This document shows, in pieces, positions 46,179 to 59,400 of a stretch of 64,000 nt of DNA (its first letter is position 1; each line of letters begins with the position of its first letter). The stretch comes from Elmis aenea (taxonomy: Eukaryota; Arthropoda; Insecta; Coleoptera; Elmidae), in assembly GCA_947652605.1 (NCBI GenBank), contig OX393579.1, positions 5,022,001 to 5,086,000 on the forward strand, given 5' to 3'. The position numbers and the translations under genes are program-made. The notes under the pieces are model-generated. The model saw only the letters and a program-made list of their open reading frames with translations. It was not told the origin of the DNA and searched no databases.

Positions 46179-46579
46179 TGGATTAATCGCGGATTTGTTT
46201 TCGAAGGATGAACACTGCACGCCAAAAAGTTATGCATGGATCTATAACTCGAAAAAATCTTTCATGTGTGTCCTAATTTTCACGAGAACACGCGTTTCTT
46301 ATCTGTGTCGCATTTTTTGGCAAAGAAGGTTAATGTGGTACGTCTTCATAACTCTCACCTATGAACTTTTTTTTGTTTCCAAAGCTGAAATTGAAGTAGT
46401 AAAGACGAAGGTTCGATTATGTACCTACAATTTAAAGGAGCATGACAAGTGAATTGAAGATTGACCCCCCCAAAAAAAGGCATTTTTATCATTATTAAAT
46501 ACAAAATGAGGAAGGAGTCATGTTGAAGGGTCGTTTCAATAACAGCTTTGTTATAAATACGGTAGGCTTCCTCCATCAT

Positions 46580-46800
46580 TTCCAGGAGATGAGATTTTTG
46601 AGAAGAATAGGTACGCAAAAGAAGATGAAAAACGAAGTTTGAGGGAAAAAGAAATAGAGGAAGACCAACAAGAAAATGGGAAAACAAAGTGAGACATGGA
46701 CTAGAAGAAAAAGGAGTCAGCTGGAGAGTTGTGGCACATAGCCAATGATTGACAAAGATGGAGAAACAATCAAGAACTTAAAAAAATACCTTGACACCGA
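46580..46800 (+). mobile_element. LINE C-terminal fragment
   Basis: Reads GRGRPTRKWENKVRHGLEEK followed by GVSWRVVAHSQ, resembling the basic C-terminus of RTE-like LINEs (GRPRxRWxDxV). Short and frameshifted. Confidence 0.5.
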
Positions 46801-46809
46801 AAGATACAA

Positions 46810-48850
46810 GAAGACTCGATAAAGAAGAAAATACGGTAGTTTTATTAAATTTGAATAGTCCCGGAACTTAACTGTCCCACTGTGCAAATATAAAAACTAC
46901 ACAAATACACATGACAATTGCACAAAATTATTGAACTTAAATTTGTGATTCACAGATCGCAAGTTTCAGAAAATGTATTAGTAGTTTTGTGTTCTCTACT
47001 GCCGTACCTAACTAGATGAGATTTTAACTATCAAAATTAAATTTAAAAAACCAAGTGCAGACCTGGCAAGACGTTTCGATTCAAATCTTCAGAAACAAAA
47101 TTTAGTTTTTTTCGTTTTATAATCTTCTGACATTTTATATTAATTAAAAATTTTGTTTTCCATCAAACTAAACAAAAAATACTGTTTATTTTGTTCCACT
47201 CTGTTATATTCTACTTATGCGATTAATAAAAATTTACCGGGATAAGGTGCCTGTTCCTATATTTTCTGAAGATATATAAAGTAACGAATTTTTTTCACTG
47301 AATGAAGTAGCTAATTGGATAGTACAAAGGAAATTGATACTCGTGTGGGTAACTATTCATGGCCACGTTTTTCCACTTGCAAACGAAAGAAAGAAAAAAT
47401 TGATAGAGTAGGTAAAACAAGTCTTAAAAGCTAGGTTTTCCTTCAAAAATAATGTTTAATTTCGACTAATTATAGATGCCTGAAACTCCTGAAAGGCAAC
47501 TTGATTACGTACTTAATAAGCAAATTTCTATAATTTTAATGGAATTATCTGACAATATAAGATCATAAAATGATGTTTTTCCCAAAATATCGGTAATAAA
47601 CTGTATTTTTCTCTACACTTTCGCTTATGCTTTTTCAAACAATTTGTACTGTTTAGTGTTCAACTTAAACTATTTGGTGACGTTTGTATGATAACAAATT
47701 TGCACTCACTTCCAGTGCAGATAAGTTAATCAACGCAAGCTTCGTTTTTACAGGTGTTTTTGCTTGATATAAGTTACAGATAACAGTACACCTAGCGTCC
47801 ATACTTAATCCGCAATTGATTCTATTAAACTTATCGTTCGTTTACACAAGACAGGATGTCCATAAACAGAGTGAATCAGTGCTAAGCACAAAACCTCAAG
47901 TTTGTTTAACACAAGATTTTTCCATTCCACCATTGTAAACATTTACATAGATAAAGCTAGCGCGAACAAGTATGATCCAATCAAACCAACAATCAAGCGG
48001 AAACACGAGTAATTATAATTACCGACATAAAACAGCTTCGACAATAAAAATCTGCGTTTATAACAGGTCTAAAAGACAGCTTTAGAATCACAATAATTTT
48101 AATATTATAAAACTGCTATAAAAGATAAGGCATCATTACCACTTCCGGAGCTGGTAAACGTGGAAATGAGAAGAATTATATCCACAGCCGACTGTGAACG
48201 CAGTTCTTGGTTATTTCTGTGTTATATACGGAAGTTGCTGTGCTATTTTACCATAGTTATATTTACAAGTTATAAATAAACCTTGCAGTGTTTGTATACC
48301 GGCACTATATACCACCACAAAGTGTTGAGATTATATTTTTACGTTTATAATGTGCCATGTGGTCGGTCCTTTTGAAGATAACGTTTCAAAAATATACAAA
48401 AATATATTGCATGCTGTGAAGTTTCATTAGGGTACAGTTATGCAATAAGTTTTAATTTAATTATCAAATCTAAAACCACAGCTTAATGTACGAGTTATAT
48501 TTGATTGGGCAATTTCTTTTAAGTTATATTTGCATAGTAAGTTTAAGAAATTAATGGCCGAAAAACAAGTGGAGTTTAATTAAAATTAATTAGTTAAAAC
48601 TTGTTCTGGTTGAAGTTATTACTACACTAATATTGCTAAAAATCAATTTTCATTTCCCAATTGAAAAAAAATAATTGTAATTATTAAGAAATTGCCTCTA
48701 TATTAATAGAGCTGGTAAGTGACTCTTAATTAAAACACCATGGCGATTATTTTTTTTGTTTACGAAGGATAATGAAGAGATGGTTAAAAAATTAAGCGTT
48801 TATACAAAACATTGTTAATAATATATAAATTTGCAAAAACATAAAATAAA
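46810..48850. other. No recognised gene
   Basis: AT-rich intergenic or intronic DNA without recognised exons or shared repeats. Confidence 0.45.
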
Positions 48851-48856
48851 GTAATA

Positions 48857-49428
48857 GTAGTAAGTTGGCTTTATTTAGCAATTGCTATTACATTGTAACA
48901 TAATTTACATAGGTAATAGTAAATATAATAAAAATAGAATGAAATAAAATAAAAATCTAAAAATCTTCTAAATTCTAAATATCTAAAATAATAGTTTAAA
49001 AGCGTTCTAATACGTACTCCTTAATTAATTTAATACCCTTCTTATAATTACTACATATTTTGACTTGTTGCGGCAAATTATTAAATATTTTAAAACCTTG
49101 ATAAAATAACGAACGAGCAGTTTGACTTTTAGTACATTTCTTTATAACGAAATCAAGCCTATTTCTAGTTTTATAACTGGATCTTATGGACTAATTTTAC
49201 ATTTTCATACAGATATTTTGGTGTTTTTTGTAATTTAATTTTTAAAACTAGCTCTAATGTTCTAAATATTATTCTCTGATTAATACTCATAAATTGAAGT
49301 GTATTTAACATAACCTTGATGGGGGAATGAATTGAACACTTTAAAATAGTGCGCTTGGCACGATTTTGTAATTTCTGTAATTGTTGAAGCTCATTTTGAT
49401 TTAAATTAATAAGTAATGAAGCGCAACA
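48857..49428 (-). mobile_element. Second copy of the LINE at 30609-31677, more truncated
   Basis: Matches 30617-31200 closely, including AAGTTGGCTTTATTTAGCAA and TTTGACTTTTAGTACATTTC, but is cut at about 49428. Small deletions (for example in ATTTAATACCC, and three bases in ATAACTGGATCT) and substitutions break the protein frame. Same orientation as the other copy. Confidence 0.9.
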
Positions 49429-49439
49429 ATTGTTAGGAA

Positions 49440-50880
49440 AACGTACATTTAAAAAATAAATTATGGCTAAATAAGTTTGATGTTAATAACAAGATAATAA
49501 AGTTTTAAAAACCATTGTTTCTACAATACCTAAGCTACATAAAAAAATGTTTAGTATGTACCAGTAAATTTGCAATTGATTAGGAAATAGATTTACAAAA
49601 AAGGCCAACTTCTGCAAAGTTTTGTTTTGTCTATCTTCCTGTAAATCAGTTCAGAATAACTTTTACAATTTTAAGTTCCATGAACTTCCTTTAGTGTTTT
49701 TAGGCTGGGAATTTAATAAATTGAAATTGATAATAATTATTACAATACAAATCTTTTATCACACAGTTACCCTTAATGTAAACCCCCATTAATTAGTATA
49801 GAAGTATTGATTCAGAAAAATCCTGTCCATTCAATTTAAAAAAAAAGGTAACATGCAATGCAGCACAAATAAATTGTTGCAAAATTTTGGTTTAATCTTG
49901 TTTAAAAATGCAGCTTTGCAAACCAAAATATTTTTAAAAAATGGTAAAGAAAACTAGGTAATCTGAATTATATCAAACAAATAAAAACATTAACCATTTA
50001 GCAAAATTTTGATATATTATGAATGAAATGTTTTAAAACAATGTTAATTCTATGCATTACATAAATAATAAATTTAAAAAATTTACATACATTGTAGTTA
50101 AACATGAATAAACATAAACAATTAGGTACATCATACTAAATGAATATTATAATGGAGCACCAGCTGACATGCATGAATTACTGTATTACCAGTTACCCCT
50201 CAGCTGTAACTGTGTTGTGAGTCGGTTATATTTGAATTTAATTATCAATAAATCACATGCAACTAATTAATTAAATGTTTATTTACCTTGTTACTGCAAA
50301 AATTGTTTGCTGTCATTGATTCAAGTTTTGCTGTTAAAGAACTATGAAACTTTGCAGGTTAAATTGTTATTGCAACACACTAATAAACACAAACACATCC
50401 CACATGTAATACCATACTTCCTCAACACCTTTAAGCAATGAATAAAATATTTTAAGCTCTGTAGTTTTAAGCTGTGCAAGCTTTCCTTAACCTACTTTAC
50501 CCACTATTTGCACACTTTGTACCAACATGGAGAATATCAATGGCACTTAAATTTTTGTATAAATATGTTCCTAGAAGCTTTTTATACGAATAAGTACACT
50601 TAAATTTAATAAACAAAGATAATATACATTTGTGTAATGTTATAATGTTCTTAGAGCTATTTAAGTAAATAAATTTGGTACGAATTACGTTGGCATTGGT
50701 GCTGTGACAATTAAATTATAACCCCATTTAACAGCTGTCACCTGTCAGTTTACTAGTTCACAACACGTAGTTTTGGACACGTCAGATATCATAACAAATT
50801 GTGGTAATTACAGTAAAATCAAATAAAATACAACGTGCAAGAAGGTTTTAATAGTAGTGAAAGTGCTAGAGTGATAAGGC
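49440..50880. other. Upstream region of Bet1
   Basis: AT-rich with no recognised exon. The Bet1 transcription start probably lies between about 50700 and 50900, where the sequence becomes less AT-rich (CAGCTGTCACCTGTCAGTTT at about 50731), but no core promoter motif is clear. Confidence 0.35.
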
Positions 50881-50930
50881 CCTCCAAGCTTTAAATATAA
50901 CCTCACATAAACAAACTGGATTCGTTTAAA

Positions 50931-51263
50931 ATGAGAAGATCTCATGCTGGCAACTATTATGAACCTCTATCACAAAACTCGAACGAAGTAGAAGATGAAA
51001 ACGATCGTCTGACAGATGAACTGAAGGATAAAATACACACTTTGAAGTCACTGTCGATAGATATCGGAAACGAAGTTAAATATCAAGACAAACTTCTAAG
51101 GGACGTGGACGATGACATGGATAGAACGGGCGGTTTTCTAGGGAACACGATGAATCGAGTCAAGCGACTTACCAAAGGTTCACACAATTATCATATTATA
51201 TATTTATTTTTCTTTGCTATATTTGTATTTTTTATATTGTACATCGTTTTGAAATTTAGATGA
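50931..51263 (+). CDS. Bet1: Bet1, ER-Golgi Qc-SNARE
   Basis: Single-exon gene for a 110-residue protein, the usual size for BET1. It acts as a Qc-SNARE in COPII vesicle fusion between ER and cis-Golgi, pairing with syntaxin-5, membrin/GS27 and Sec22 or Ykt6. The SNARE helix spans about residues 24-81: ENDRLTDELKDKI, the highly conserved LKSLSIDIGNEVK, then QDKLL with Q52 as the likely central-layer glutamine, and GGFLGNTMNRVKRL. A C-terminal membrane anchor follows (about 88-107, rich in Phe, Ile, Leu and Tyr), closed by KFR, making it tail-anchored with the N-terminus in the cytosol. The N-terminus (RRSHAGNYY) matches other animal Bet1 proteins. The first ATG after stops in frame was taken; its context TTTAAAATGA is reasonable. 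No intron is needed. Confidence 0.95.
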   Translation: MRRSHAGNYYEPLSQNSNEVEDENDRLTDELKDKIHTLKSLSIDIGNEVKYQDKLLRDVDDDMDRTGGFLGNTMNRVKRLTKGSHNYHIIYLFFFAIFVFFILYIVLKFR

Positions 51264-51335
51264 GTCATTGTAATTATTTTAACTAGGAAGCGTAAACTTG
51301 AACTGAACTTTGAACTTGTTAAACGATCTTTTGTA

Positions 51336-51355
51336 AATAAAATGTTTAAAATAAA
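51336..51355 (+). terminator. Bet1 polyadenylation signals
   Basis: Two AATAAA hexamers (51336-51341 and 51350-51355) lie 73-92 bp after the Bet1 stop codon. Confidence 0.6.
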
Positions 51356-51359
51356 ATGG

Positions 51360-52390
51360 TTACAATGGCACAAATTTTATTGTTTAATTGTTAATAATCT
51401 ATCAGAAGATAAACTTTTAGTTTGGGTGTTTAAACTATAAGTAGAAAATATTCCTATTAATTTCTTTGTCTGATATTAATAATAGATAACCAAACTAAAT
51501 TAAAGTTGGGGGTGTAATGATGTAGTGGTATTTGGGAATTTTCTCTATGAACTGTTTAGGCACTCCAAATTAAAAGATCTATGTGTATAAACGTTTTAAC
51601 ATTGTTAAAATATATATAACGGCATTTATTTAAGTGTTAAGTTGTAATATTTATTATATTTAACTAAATTCATGTAATATGGTTTGAAATAAAATTCCAT
51701 ATATTTTAAATTATATATTATTTTCAAATAACAGTAGTACATACATGAACACAAAAAATACAACGCATTCATAATTTTTAATCATATTCCATAAAAACCT
51801 CACAAAATGTAGCACACAGAAACGTTTATCGAAAATGGTCCCCGTGTTGGGAATATTTTATTCATCGGTATAACAATTACGAAATTGCATACATAGTTGC
51901 TTACCAGAAACTTGCCATCAAGTTGGCTATTCAAGAGATAAAACAGTACAAAGTCAATGTACAACAACTAACAACTAAAAGTGTGAAACTAGACACGTTT
52001 TGAGAAGTAATGTACACTTGGAATGGCGAGAATTTGTATGCATTTATGCTAGTAATCCGTTCCCATAACAATCACAGGGATTACGACCGTCGCTTTCATA
52101 CAAACAAAGAAAAAAAAACATCAGTCATTAACAATAACGCTACATAATTGTGCAAATACCTTAAACAATACTGTTGTCGATGAAATAAAAATAATAATTT
52201 TAAAATTACTCACTCAACTCTCATTATACACATTACTTTAAAATAACAAAAATTATTGGTAACGAAACAATGAAAAAATAAACAGATTTTTATCGTCACT
52301 TACTTTTGACTTAAAATACGCCACAATATATTTATTTACAGGGGCAGCATATTTTATTTAATTCGAGTAAAAAAAATTTAATTACCTATT
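51360..52390. other. No recognised gene
   Basis: AT-rich spacer between the Bet1 3' end and the nested transposon block. Nothing recognised. Confidence 0.5.
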
Positions 52391-52577
52391 AAGAATATAT
52401 ACAGGGCGTCCCACATTCAAGGCCCAACAAGGATCTCACTCATTTAAGTGAAGTCGGCTAAATTTGAGAAAAATTCTTAATCCTAGTGCTGAATTACAAT
52501 TTAAAGACAAAATTTCCATAGCCACAAATCTATGAACAATTTTCTTTTATTAGACAAAAATTAAGACACCATGGCCC

Positions 52578-52753
52578 ATGGGCGTCCGCAGAAAATTTTC
52601 CAGGGGGGCAAAGCATAGAGATAAATAAGAATATATATAAATTTTAATTAAATTTTTTAATTTTTATGATTTGTTTTTACAAGTACTATTTTTTACTCGA
52701 TCCCAGGGGGGGGGGCACGGGCCCCGTTTGCCCCTCTTTGCGGACGCCCATAG
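52578..52753. mobile_element. 176-bp MITE with exact 8-bp target duplication
   Basis: Ends ATGGGCGTCCGCA (left) and TGCGGACGCCCATAG (right) are inverted repeats. The direct repeat CATGGCCC flanks it exactly at 52570-52577 and 52754-52761, pointing to a hAT-type origin. The interior has a G-run and C-rich block near 52705-52735 (CAGGGGGGGGGGCACGGGCC). Confidence 0.85.
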
Positions 52754-52875
52754 CATGGCCCAAAATAAAGTAAACATTTGACAAAAAATCTATAATTAGA
52801 TCATCATAATCTCATGATCTTTGATTTTACAGATAATTTAGAGAATTCAGTGTTTTTTTTTAGTCTTTTGACATC

Positions 52876-53130
52876 TTCAAGGCCCGGTTGCACAAAGCAA
52901 CAGTCCATGTTAACTAAAACCAGGCAAAATCCCAAGCACTATGGGTGCTCATGCCTGGATTTAGAGATTAACATTTGTGTTAACACTAACTGTTGCTTTG
53001 TGCAATTGGGCTTTAGTGTTAACATACATTTTAATTCCTAAAACTAGGCAATATCAGCGTCTTGCGGCGATTTTCCCTTGTGTTGGGTTAACACGGATGT
53101 TAAAACTGTTTCTTTGTGCAATTTGGCCTT
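52876..53130. mobile_element. MITE with GGTTGCACAAAG ends
   Basis: The left end AAGGCCCGGTTGCACAAAGC and the right end TTTCTTTGTGCAATTTGGCCTT are inverted repeats. An extra internal copy of the right end (GTTGCTTTGTGCAATTGGGC, about 52991-53010) suggests either a shorter form or an internal duplication. TTAACACTAAC and GTTAACA motifs recur inside. No ORF of note. Confidence 0.7.
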
Positions 53131-53479
53131 AAAATAAAAGAAATTAATTAAAAAAACTAAACAAATTTTGTTTAATTTTTCCTGAACAACTTTGGAGCTA
53201 TTAGGGCCATTGTGATTTGAATTTGGTACCAAACTTTGCACTGACTGAACCGACTTTATAGCTATTAAGATAAGTGACATTTGGCCTCGAATATGGGACA
53301 CCCTGTATAACATTCAACAAATCGAATTAAAAAAAACTTTTCTGGACATCTAAAACGAAATTATATTCGAATAATAGCAGTGTTGCCAAAATATCAATCT
53401 AAAATAATTCTGCAACCTTCTTGGACTTTAAAAGGAAGCACCAAAGATATTTATTCAACATGGGAATTACAAAAATAAA

Positions 53480-56400
53480 TTAACCTTCCGCTAAGATCTG
53501 GAGTAATAAACGTTTAAGACTGTCTATGCCCGTTAGGAATCCCCCGTCGGGTCCCTGATGGACCATGCTAGAACTGGGGCCACTATTTTTCCCATCGAAA
53601 CTAGTATGCGCAAAATCTATCATTCGAACATCGACCTGGGTCAAACTAGGCGATCTAGATCTACTTATCGTACTACAAGAAGCCACTGATAAATGAGACT
53701 CTTTGACGCGCAATCTCTTGGGGACGTTATTGTGCGAAACGGTCGGTGTTAACTCCTCGTCGTCTTCGTCTTCAAGCTCGAAATCCGCGTACTGTAAATG
53801 CTGGCAGTTGTGTTGAGATTTATTTTTTTTCGCTGACGTTATTTCGAAATCCGATACTTCGTCGTTCGAACTAGCACCGTTAAATTGTCCCGAGAGGGAA
53901 TATTCATCACTACTACTATTAGAGTACATCATCCAACTATCGACGGGGCTCGTGGTTGTAATAGTTGGAATAGTGGGCGGGGAATCCATGAACAGGGTGT
54001 CTTCGGATATCGGATAGAAGCTACTTTTGGCCCCCCGTGCCGCCGCCAACCCGAAGCCCCTGTGATGAGAATCTTGGCTAACTTCGTCGTGACTTAGGTC
54101 GATCGACGAGTTGCTCGTGTCCGCGTCGTAACAGACGCTTCTGCACGGGTCCTCGCAATCGTGGGTGCACGTATCGCAATATGTAGGAACTAAATCGGTG
54201 GAGGTGTGAGTTGTGTTTGTTACGGAAACTCTCGGTATACCCCCATTTCCTTCATAAACTATGAGTAAAGAACTGAAAAAAAAAACTTACTATCAGTAAA
54301 AATTATTTTAAAACACAGTATGGCCATAAAACTATGGATTTATGCCAAAAACTGAATTTTGTGATGTCCAAATTCAATGGGATTTATGATATCTCGCTTA
54401 TTATTTATGATCGAGGAGCTAATTTAGCACCAAAATTGTAGTTTTGCCAAAGCAGTTTGCAAAAATTTCCTACCATTCACGGTTTTTCAGTCATTTTCGA
54501 AAAACTGTTAGGAATCTCTAATTTCCGTTCCATAACTCTTTTTTAAAGTAATATTGAAAGTCTACAAGCTTAATTTGAGTCTAATACACTAAAAACAATT
54601 TTTTTCAGATTCAAAACAATGCATATCCACCATTTTTCAACTACATTAAGCTTTAATTAGTCCCAAATTGCATCTATTAATATTTTTACGATACGACAGA
54701 CGATCATCTCCAAGTCGCACACATAATTTTTCAAGTTTTTATTGTTACTGATCAAATCTACTAAGAAATTTCGCTACAGAATTAAAAAGCATAAAAGGCT
54801 TAATAGTTTACAGAAGATTTTGACTGTGCTAATGCTTTAAATACAAAATATACCCTAATTTTATACAAAATAAACATAATTTAGGGTTAGGTGAATATTG
54901 CATGACAGTAGTCTATTCCAAGTATCTTTAATATCATTTGTTGTAAATTATGAATGAAAACTATGAATGAATAAGGTTATTGACCCTACTTCATTCCAAC
55001 TTTTTACTACGAATTTTACAACTGTGGTTATTTAAATTTTTAAAGGGCAGCATAACCCTATAGTAATAATGAGATAAGCGTTTATACACTATTATTGCTA
55101 TAAACCGCATTTGGGAGGCGAAATTTATGCAAAATAATGTCTATTATCATATAAATTATTATGGAACATGTTTAAATATCACATTTAACTAGGAATAATC
55201 TGTTTAAAGCCATTTTATCGCTGGAAAATGATAAAATAATATTTTTTTTAGCACAGTTACTGTCATTAAAATTATTAGTGATAGTTTTTATTCAGTAAAT
55301 TATGCACGTACATAAAAAAATAATTTAAAATAATAAAATTACTATAATTTTCCTCATTTATTATAGAGATGGATGAGTTTTCCACATTTAGACACAAGTA
55401 TACTTTTAAATTACAATTTCATAAAAGATTTTATTGGAAAATAACCATTTTATTTCAAGATCTTTGTTTCTGTTACATTTTATTTGTAGCAAAAATTATT
55501 GGAATCATAAGGGGAAAATGCATAAAACTTTCTAAAGCCTTTCTACAATTTTGGCACCTAAAATTGGCAGATACCTAAAACATTTTATGGAGAAATGAAG
55601 GTTATTTTATTTGAACAATCGATTAAAAACTTTTTATCTCTGAAAGGTAAAATTTTGATTTAAAATATACATGTGGCAGCACCTCAACATACTCATTGTA
55701 AGGCATTATTAATTCTTAAGTACTTACCATGAATAAAATCGATAACTGCTCTGTTTTTCAATCACTTGTCTGAGTTGTTCTAATTTTGATATCACTTTTC
55801 TTATGACTCCAACACGAAGTCCATAACCGTTATGAAAAAAACGGAAAAGAGCATTTTTAAAGCTTTCCTCGTTTAATTCCCTTCCCCAATATTTGTCTCT
55901 TTTATGGTAATGATCAGATTCCGCTTGATATACTTGCATACCACACAAACGCACTCCTAACGAAGCCGAAGTACTCGCCGCACACTTTGCCATCTGTTTG
56001 CACTTCTTCTCTGCCGAAGCATCGTCGCCGTGCTGGCGCGTCCCCATTTTCAAATCCAAAATGCAAGGATGTGTGTAACGTGATGTAATATTTTCTAACA
56101 TGAGGAAGTATTGCTTGTTTGTATTGTCGGTTTGTGAGATGCTTTTTAAGACGTCTTTTGGATTGCCATTGTGGTGCACTCTTATTCTGTAAGTAATTTA
56201 AAACGTCAGTACAGGTTGGCTAGATTATAAAGAAATTATTTATAGTTTTGTCTTGTTCCCATACGGTTATAAAACTTGAAATTAATTACAAGAATTTCTA
56301 AAATTATAAATCTTTAGTATTTTTTAAAAAACCTTATTCCAATTAAACCTAAATGTTCCATCTGTTTAACAACAGAATAAAAAGGATTTTCGGCTCAATA

Positions 56401-59400
56401 ACTCTAGAAAATCTAAGTCATCATGATCTTTGGAATTTGGCCAACATTGTCTTGGCAGATCTAGGTTTCCAATTATCTATTTAACAAGCAAAATTGGCAT
56501 GGAAACGTAATCTATGAATAAAATATATTAAAATCTTCGAGGACATAGACAAACAATTCAAAACCAATGTCTAGTTTAACATTTTTTTTTTTGTAAAAGT
56601 ACACTTCACATGAAATGCCTTTCATATTAAATTATTTGTGAATTTAAAAAAAAAACAATAAGAAAACAATGTTTAAAAAAAAATAAGAACAAATATTACG
56701 CAAAAAATTATATTTTAAACAAATTTCTGCTAAGTTTGAACGAATTTTAATATCATGTGAATGTTTATTAAATCAAATCCACTGCAAATATAAGTTTTTG
56801 TAAAAATCTAAGCTTGATTGAAAGTGTTTAGACCTGGAAACAATGTTTAAAGGTACCTATACAAGCTAAATTAGCAAACTTGTATCTATGAAATTTGGAA
56901 GGATTAGGTGAGGTTTTGTTAAAAGAATGATAAAAAATAATATTTACTTTATAACTTCTTCGCGTTTGCGTTTGGATCCGCTCTTAGATCTGGTAGAATC
57001 ATCGCGAAAGCTTGGGCTGTATCTTTTCTCCAGTTTTCCATCACTGCACATTGTTGCTTGCATAACGCCTGAAACAATTCGCCCATGCTATTAGCAAAAG
57101 CAGGAAATAGAACCCCACAATAAATCTTAAATAAATTAAGGCTAAACTTTAATTATCTTGAAAATAAATTTCAAAAATGATAATCTTTATGACTTGTCTC
57201 CTGTTAGTACTATGAACCAATTAAAAAATTAGTTAAGTGCTAAAAGCAGATGGATGATTGCTACAGATTTCAACACAAGCCACATTAACTGCAGCCCAAC
57301 AAAAAATGGTTAATGGTAAATAATATGTAATAAAAAAAAAATACGCGGGAGCTATCAAGTTTCGTTTCAAAACTTTAGAGCAAAAATTTAAAGTTTCACA
57401 AAGTGCAATGTACTTTCTGCAATTTACTAATGTAGTAATAGAATAACATATCATTTTTAACCCTTTTTATAAATGCAGAACGTCCATACAAACCCGCGAT
57501 GGACGCAGGTAGCGATCAATCAGGTGGGGGCCAGGCAGCAGGCAGTTGTATGTCTGTCTGTGTCTCCCGATCCAGCCAGATGACGAATTCCTCAATAAAA
57601 CAAATGATTGTGGCATAACGAAGTCTAACAATGCAACCATACCAACAAGCACACAGGAAGAAGGTTATGCAAATGGCTTTGAAAAAATTCGTAACGAAAA
57701 TGGGTAAACTACACCAGTAAACGTCCTATAAATCAAACAATTTCTTAATCACTTCGTCATGGTGACGCCATTCAGCGACACTTTCACTAAATTTTTTTAT
57801 CCAACAACTTAAGCAACTAAAAGAACTTTAAAGAGCAGTAATTTTTCTTTGATAAAATCGGATTTACAATGTAACTCACCCATTGTCATTACAATATCAG
57901 ACTTATTACAGCAACTAAACAACAAACTTTAGGATCCATAATGATAAAAGACAAACAAAATCGTTTAAAATGTGCCCAATTCATTTTAATATGTATGCAG
58001 CTTTAATAGTTTGGCTAGTTCACTTATCAAAGTACAATTCAAGATAATTTAAATCATCAAAATCATGTTTTGGAGGTTCAAAAGCTTCGCTTAATTTAAA
58101 AAATGTACATCAGCAACATTTTTACTTTTATGCGGAGATTTCTAAATCAATTACAAGAGAATTCTTCGGTTCTTTTCAAAGAGGGAACTACCCGAAAGAT
58201 ACCATCAAAAATACAAATATATAATTGTGCTGTAACCAAATCTTATTTAAATAATTTGATGAGTTTGAAGTAAATGAAAGTTCAGAGTTTTATTTTCATT
58301 AGATTACCAATATTTTAGTAATTAATAGAATTTCGACACCGTTTTAACTGAAAAAATGACTGCATTAACAAAATGTGTAACCTTTTACTTTACGTGTATC
58401 GTGCTCCAAATTCTTGTTCTTATTTTTTACTCCTCAGAAAGCATTTTAATTTGAAACAGGTTGAATGAAAACCAACACTGAAGTAAATTGATTTATATAT
58501 AATGCTGGTAAAAATTTCAACACACTCAAAATATATAACATCGCCATAAAAGGCGGCATTAAGGAGCTAAAAAACGGCACACTAAATTTTTAACAAAGAC
58601 AGTTTTTTATTCCAACAGTTTTTCTCCAACTACGTACAAAAAAAAAGTTTATGGCTTAGTACTGTATTCAAGTCGCCTTCGATATTAATCTAATAATTAA
58701 ATTTGCATTGTGTATATGATTTATAACAATTTAGAACATTATTTCTATACTTACCTTAAAGGTAATTACTAACTGAATTCAAATTTTAACCGCATTATAA
58801 TACAAGTAAAGAAACACAATGGTACAAGGTAAAATTGTAATTTTAGTTTCAAAGGCAAATATAAAAACCTGGTAAAACAATCACACAACACATTTACACC
58901 ACTATAAGTTATTCAAATGAATCCCCCAAATAAATGATTTATTTTGCTTAGGTAAACAGTTTATTATACTGAACAGGTCATACATAACGTAGGAATAGCT
59001 TATATAGAATAATTATTGTGGTACAATAATCGTTATTAGTTTATTATAGCACATATCAAGAGTCAGATTCGATAATCCACTTTTTTTTAAACAAAAATGA
59101 AGCGTAACTCATACAAAATGCAAAAATATTAATTCAGTTAATTAAAAACAATATAAACAAAAATTAAAAATGACTACGTTAGATGAGATGTATTCACATT
59201 TAACGGCCAAATAAGTCCTACACCTGACGGTAGAGGAACTTATGACTAAATAAATAAGTTCTACAAATTTACAGCAAACAGCGAATGATGTGCACAGCAA
59301 AAATCGAAAACCACTTGAAAGGTTTGATTATTTAATTCTTCCTTATTATATACATACATAAAATACCTATTAAGTACAAGTACATAAAACTAGTTTAAAC

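Larger units (their letters stand above)
52398..53309. mobile_element. TIR element hosting two further MITEs
   Basis: Ends TATACAGGGCGTCCCACATT and, reversed, TATACAGGGTGTCCCATATT give about 28 bp of terminal inverted repeat, extending to AGGCC. No transposase frame. Two smaller elements (52578-52753 and about 52876-53130) sit inside. It lies 170 bp beyond the IP6K stop codon, so the IP6K 3' UTR may run into it. Confidence 0.8.

Noticed and set aside
57467..57652. Possible extra IP6K cassette exon
   Set aside because: IP6K phases require a phase 1 to phase 1 insert. Reading from the only plausible acceptor in that phase meets a stop, and exons on either side join perfectly without it.
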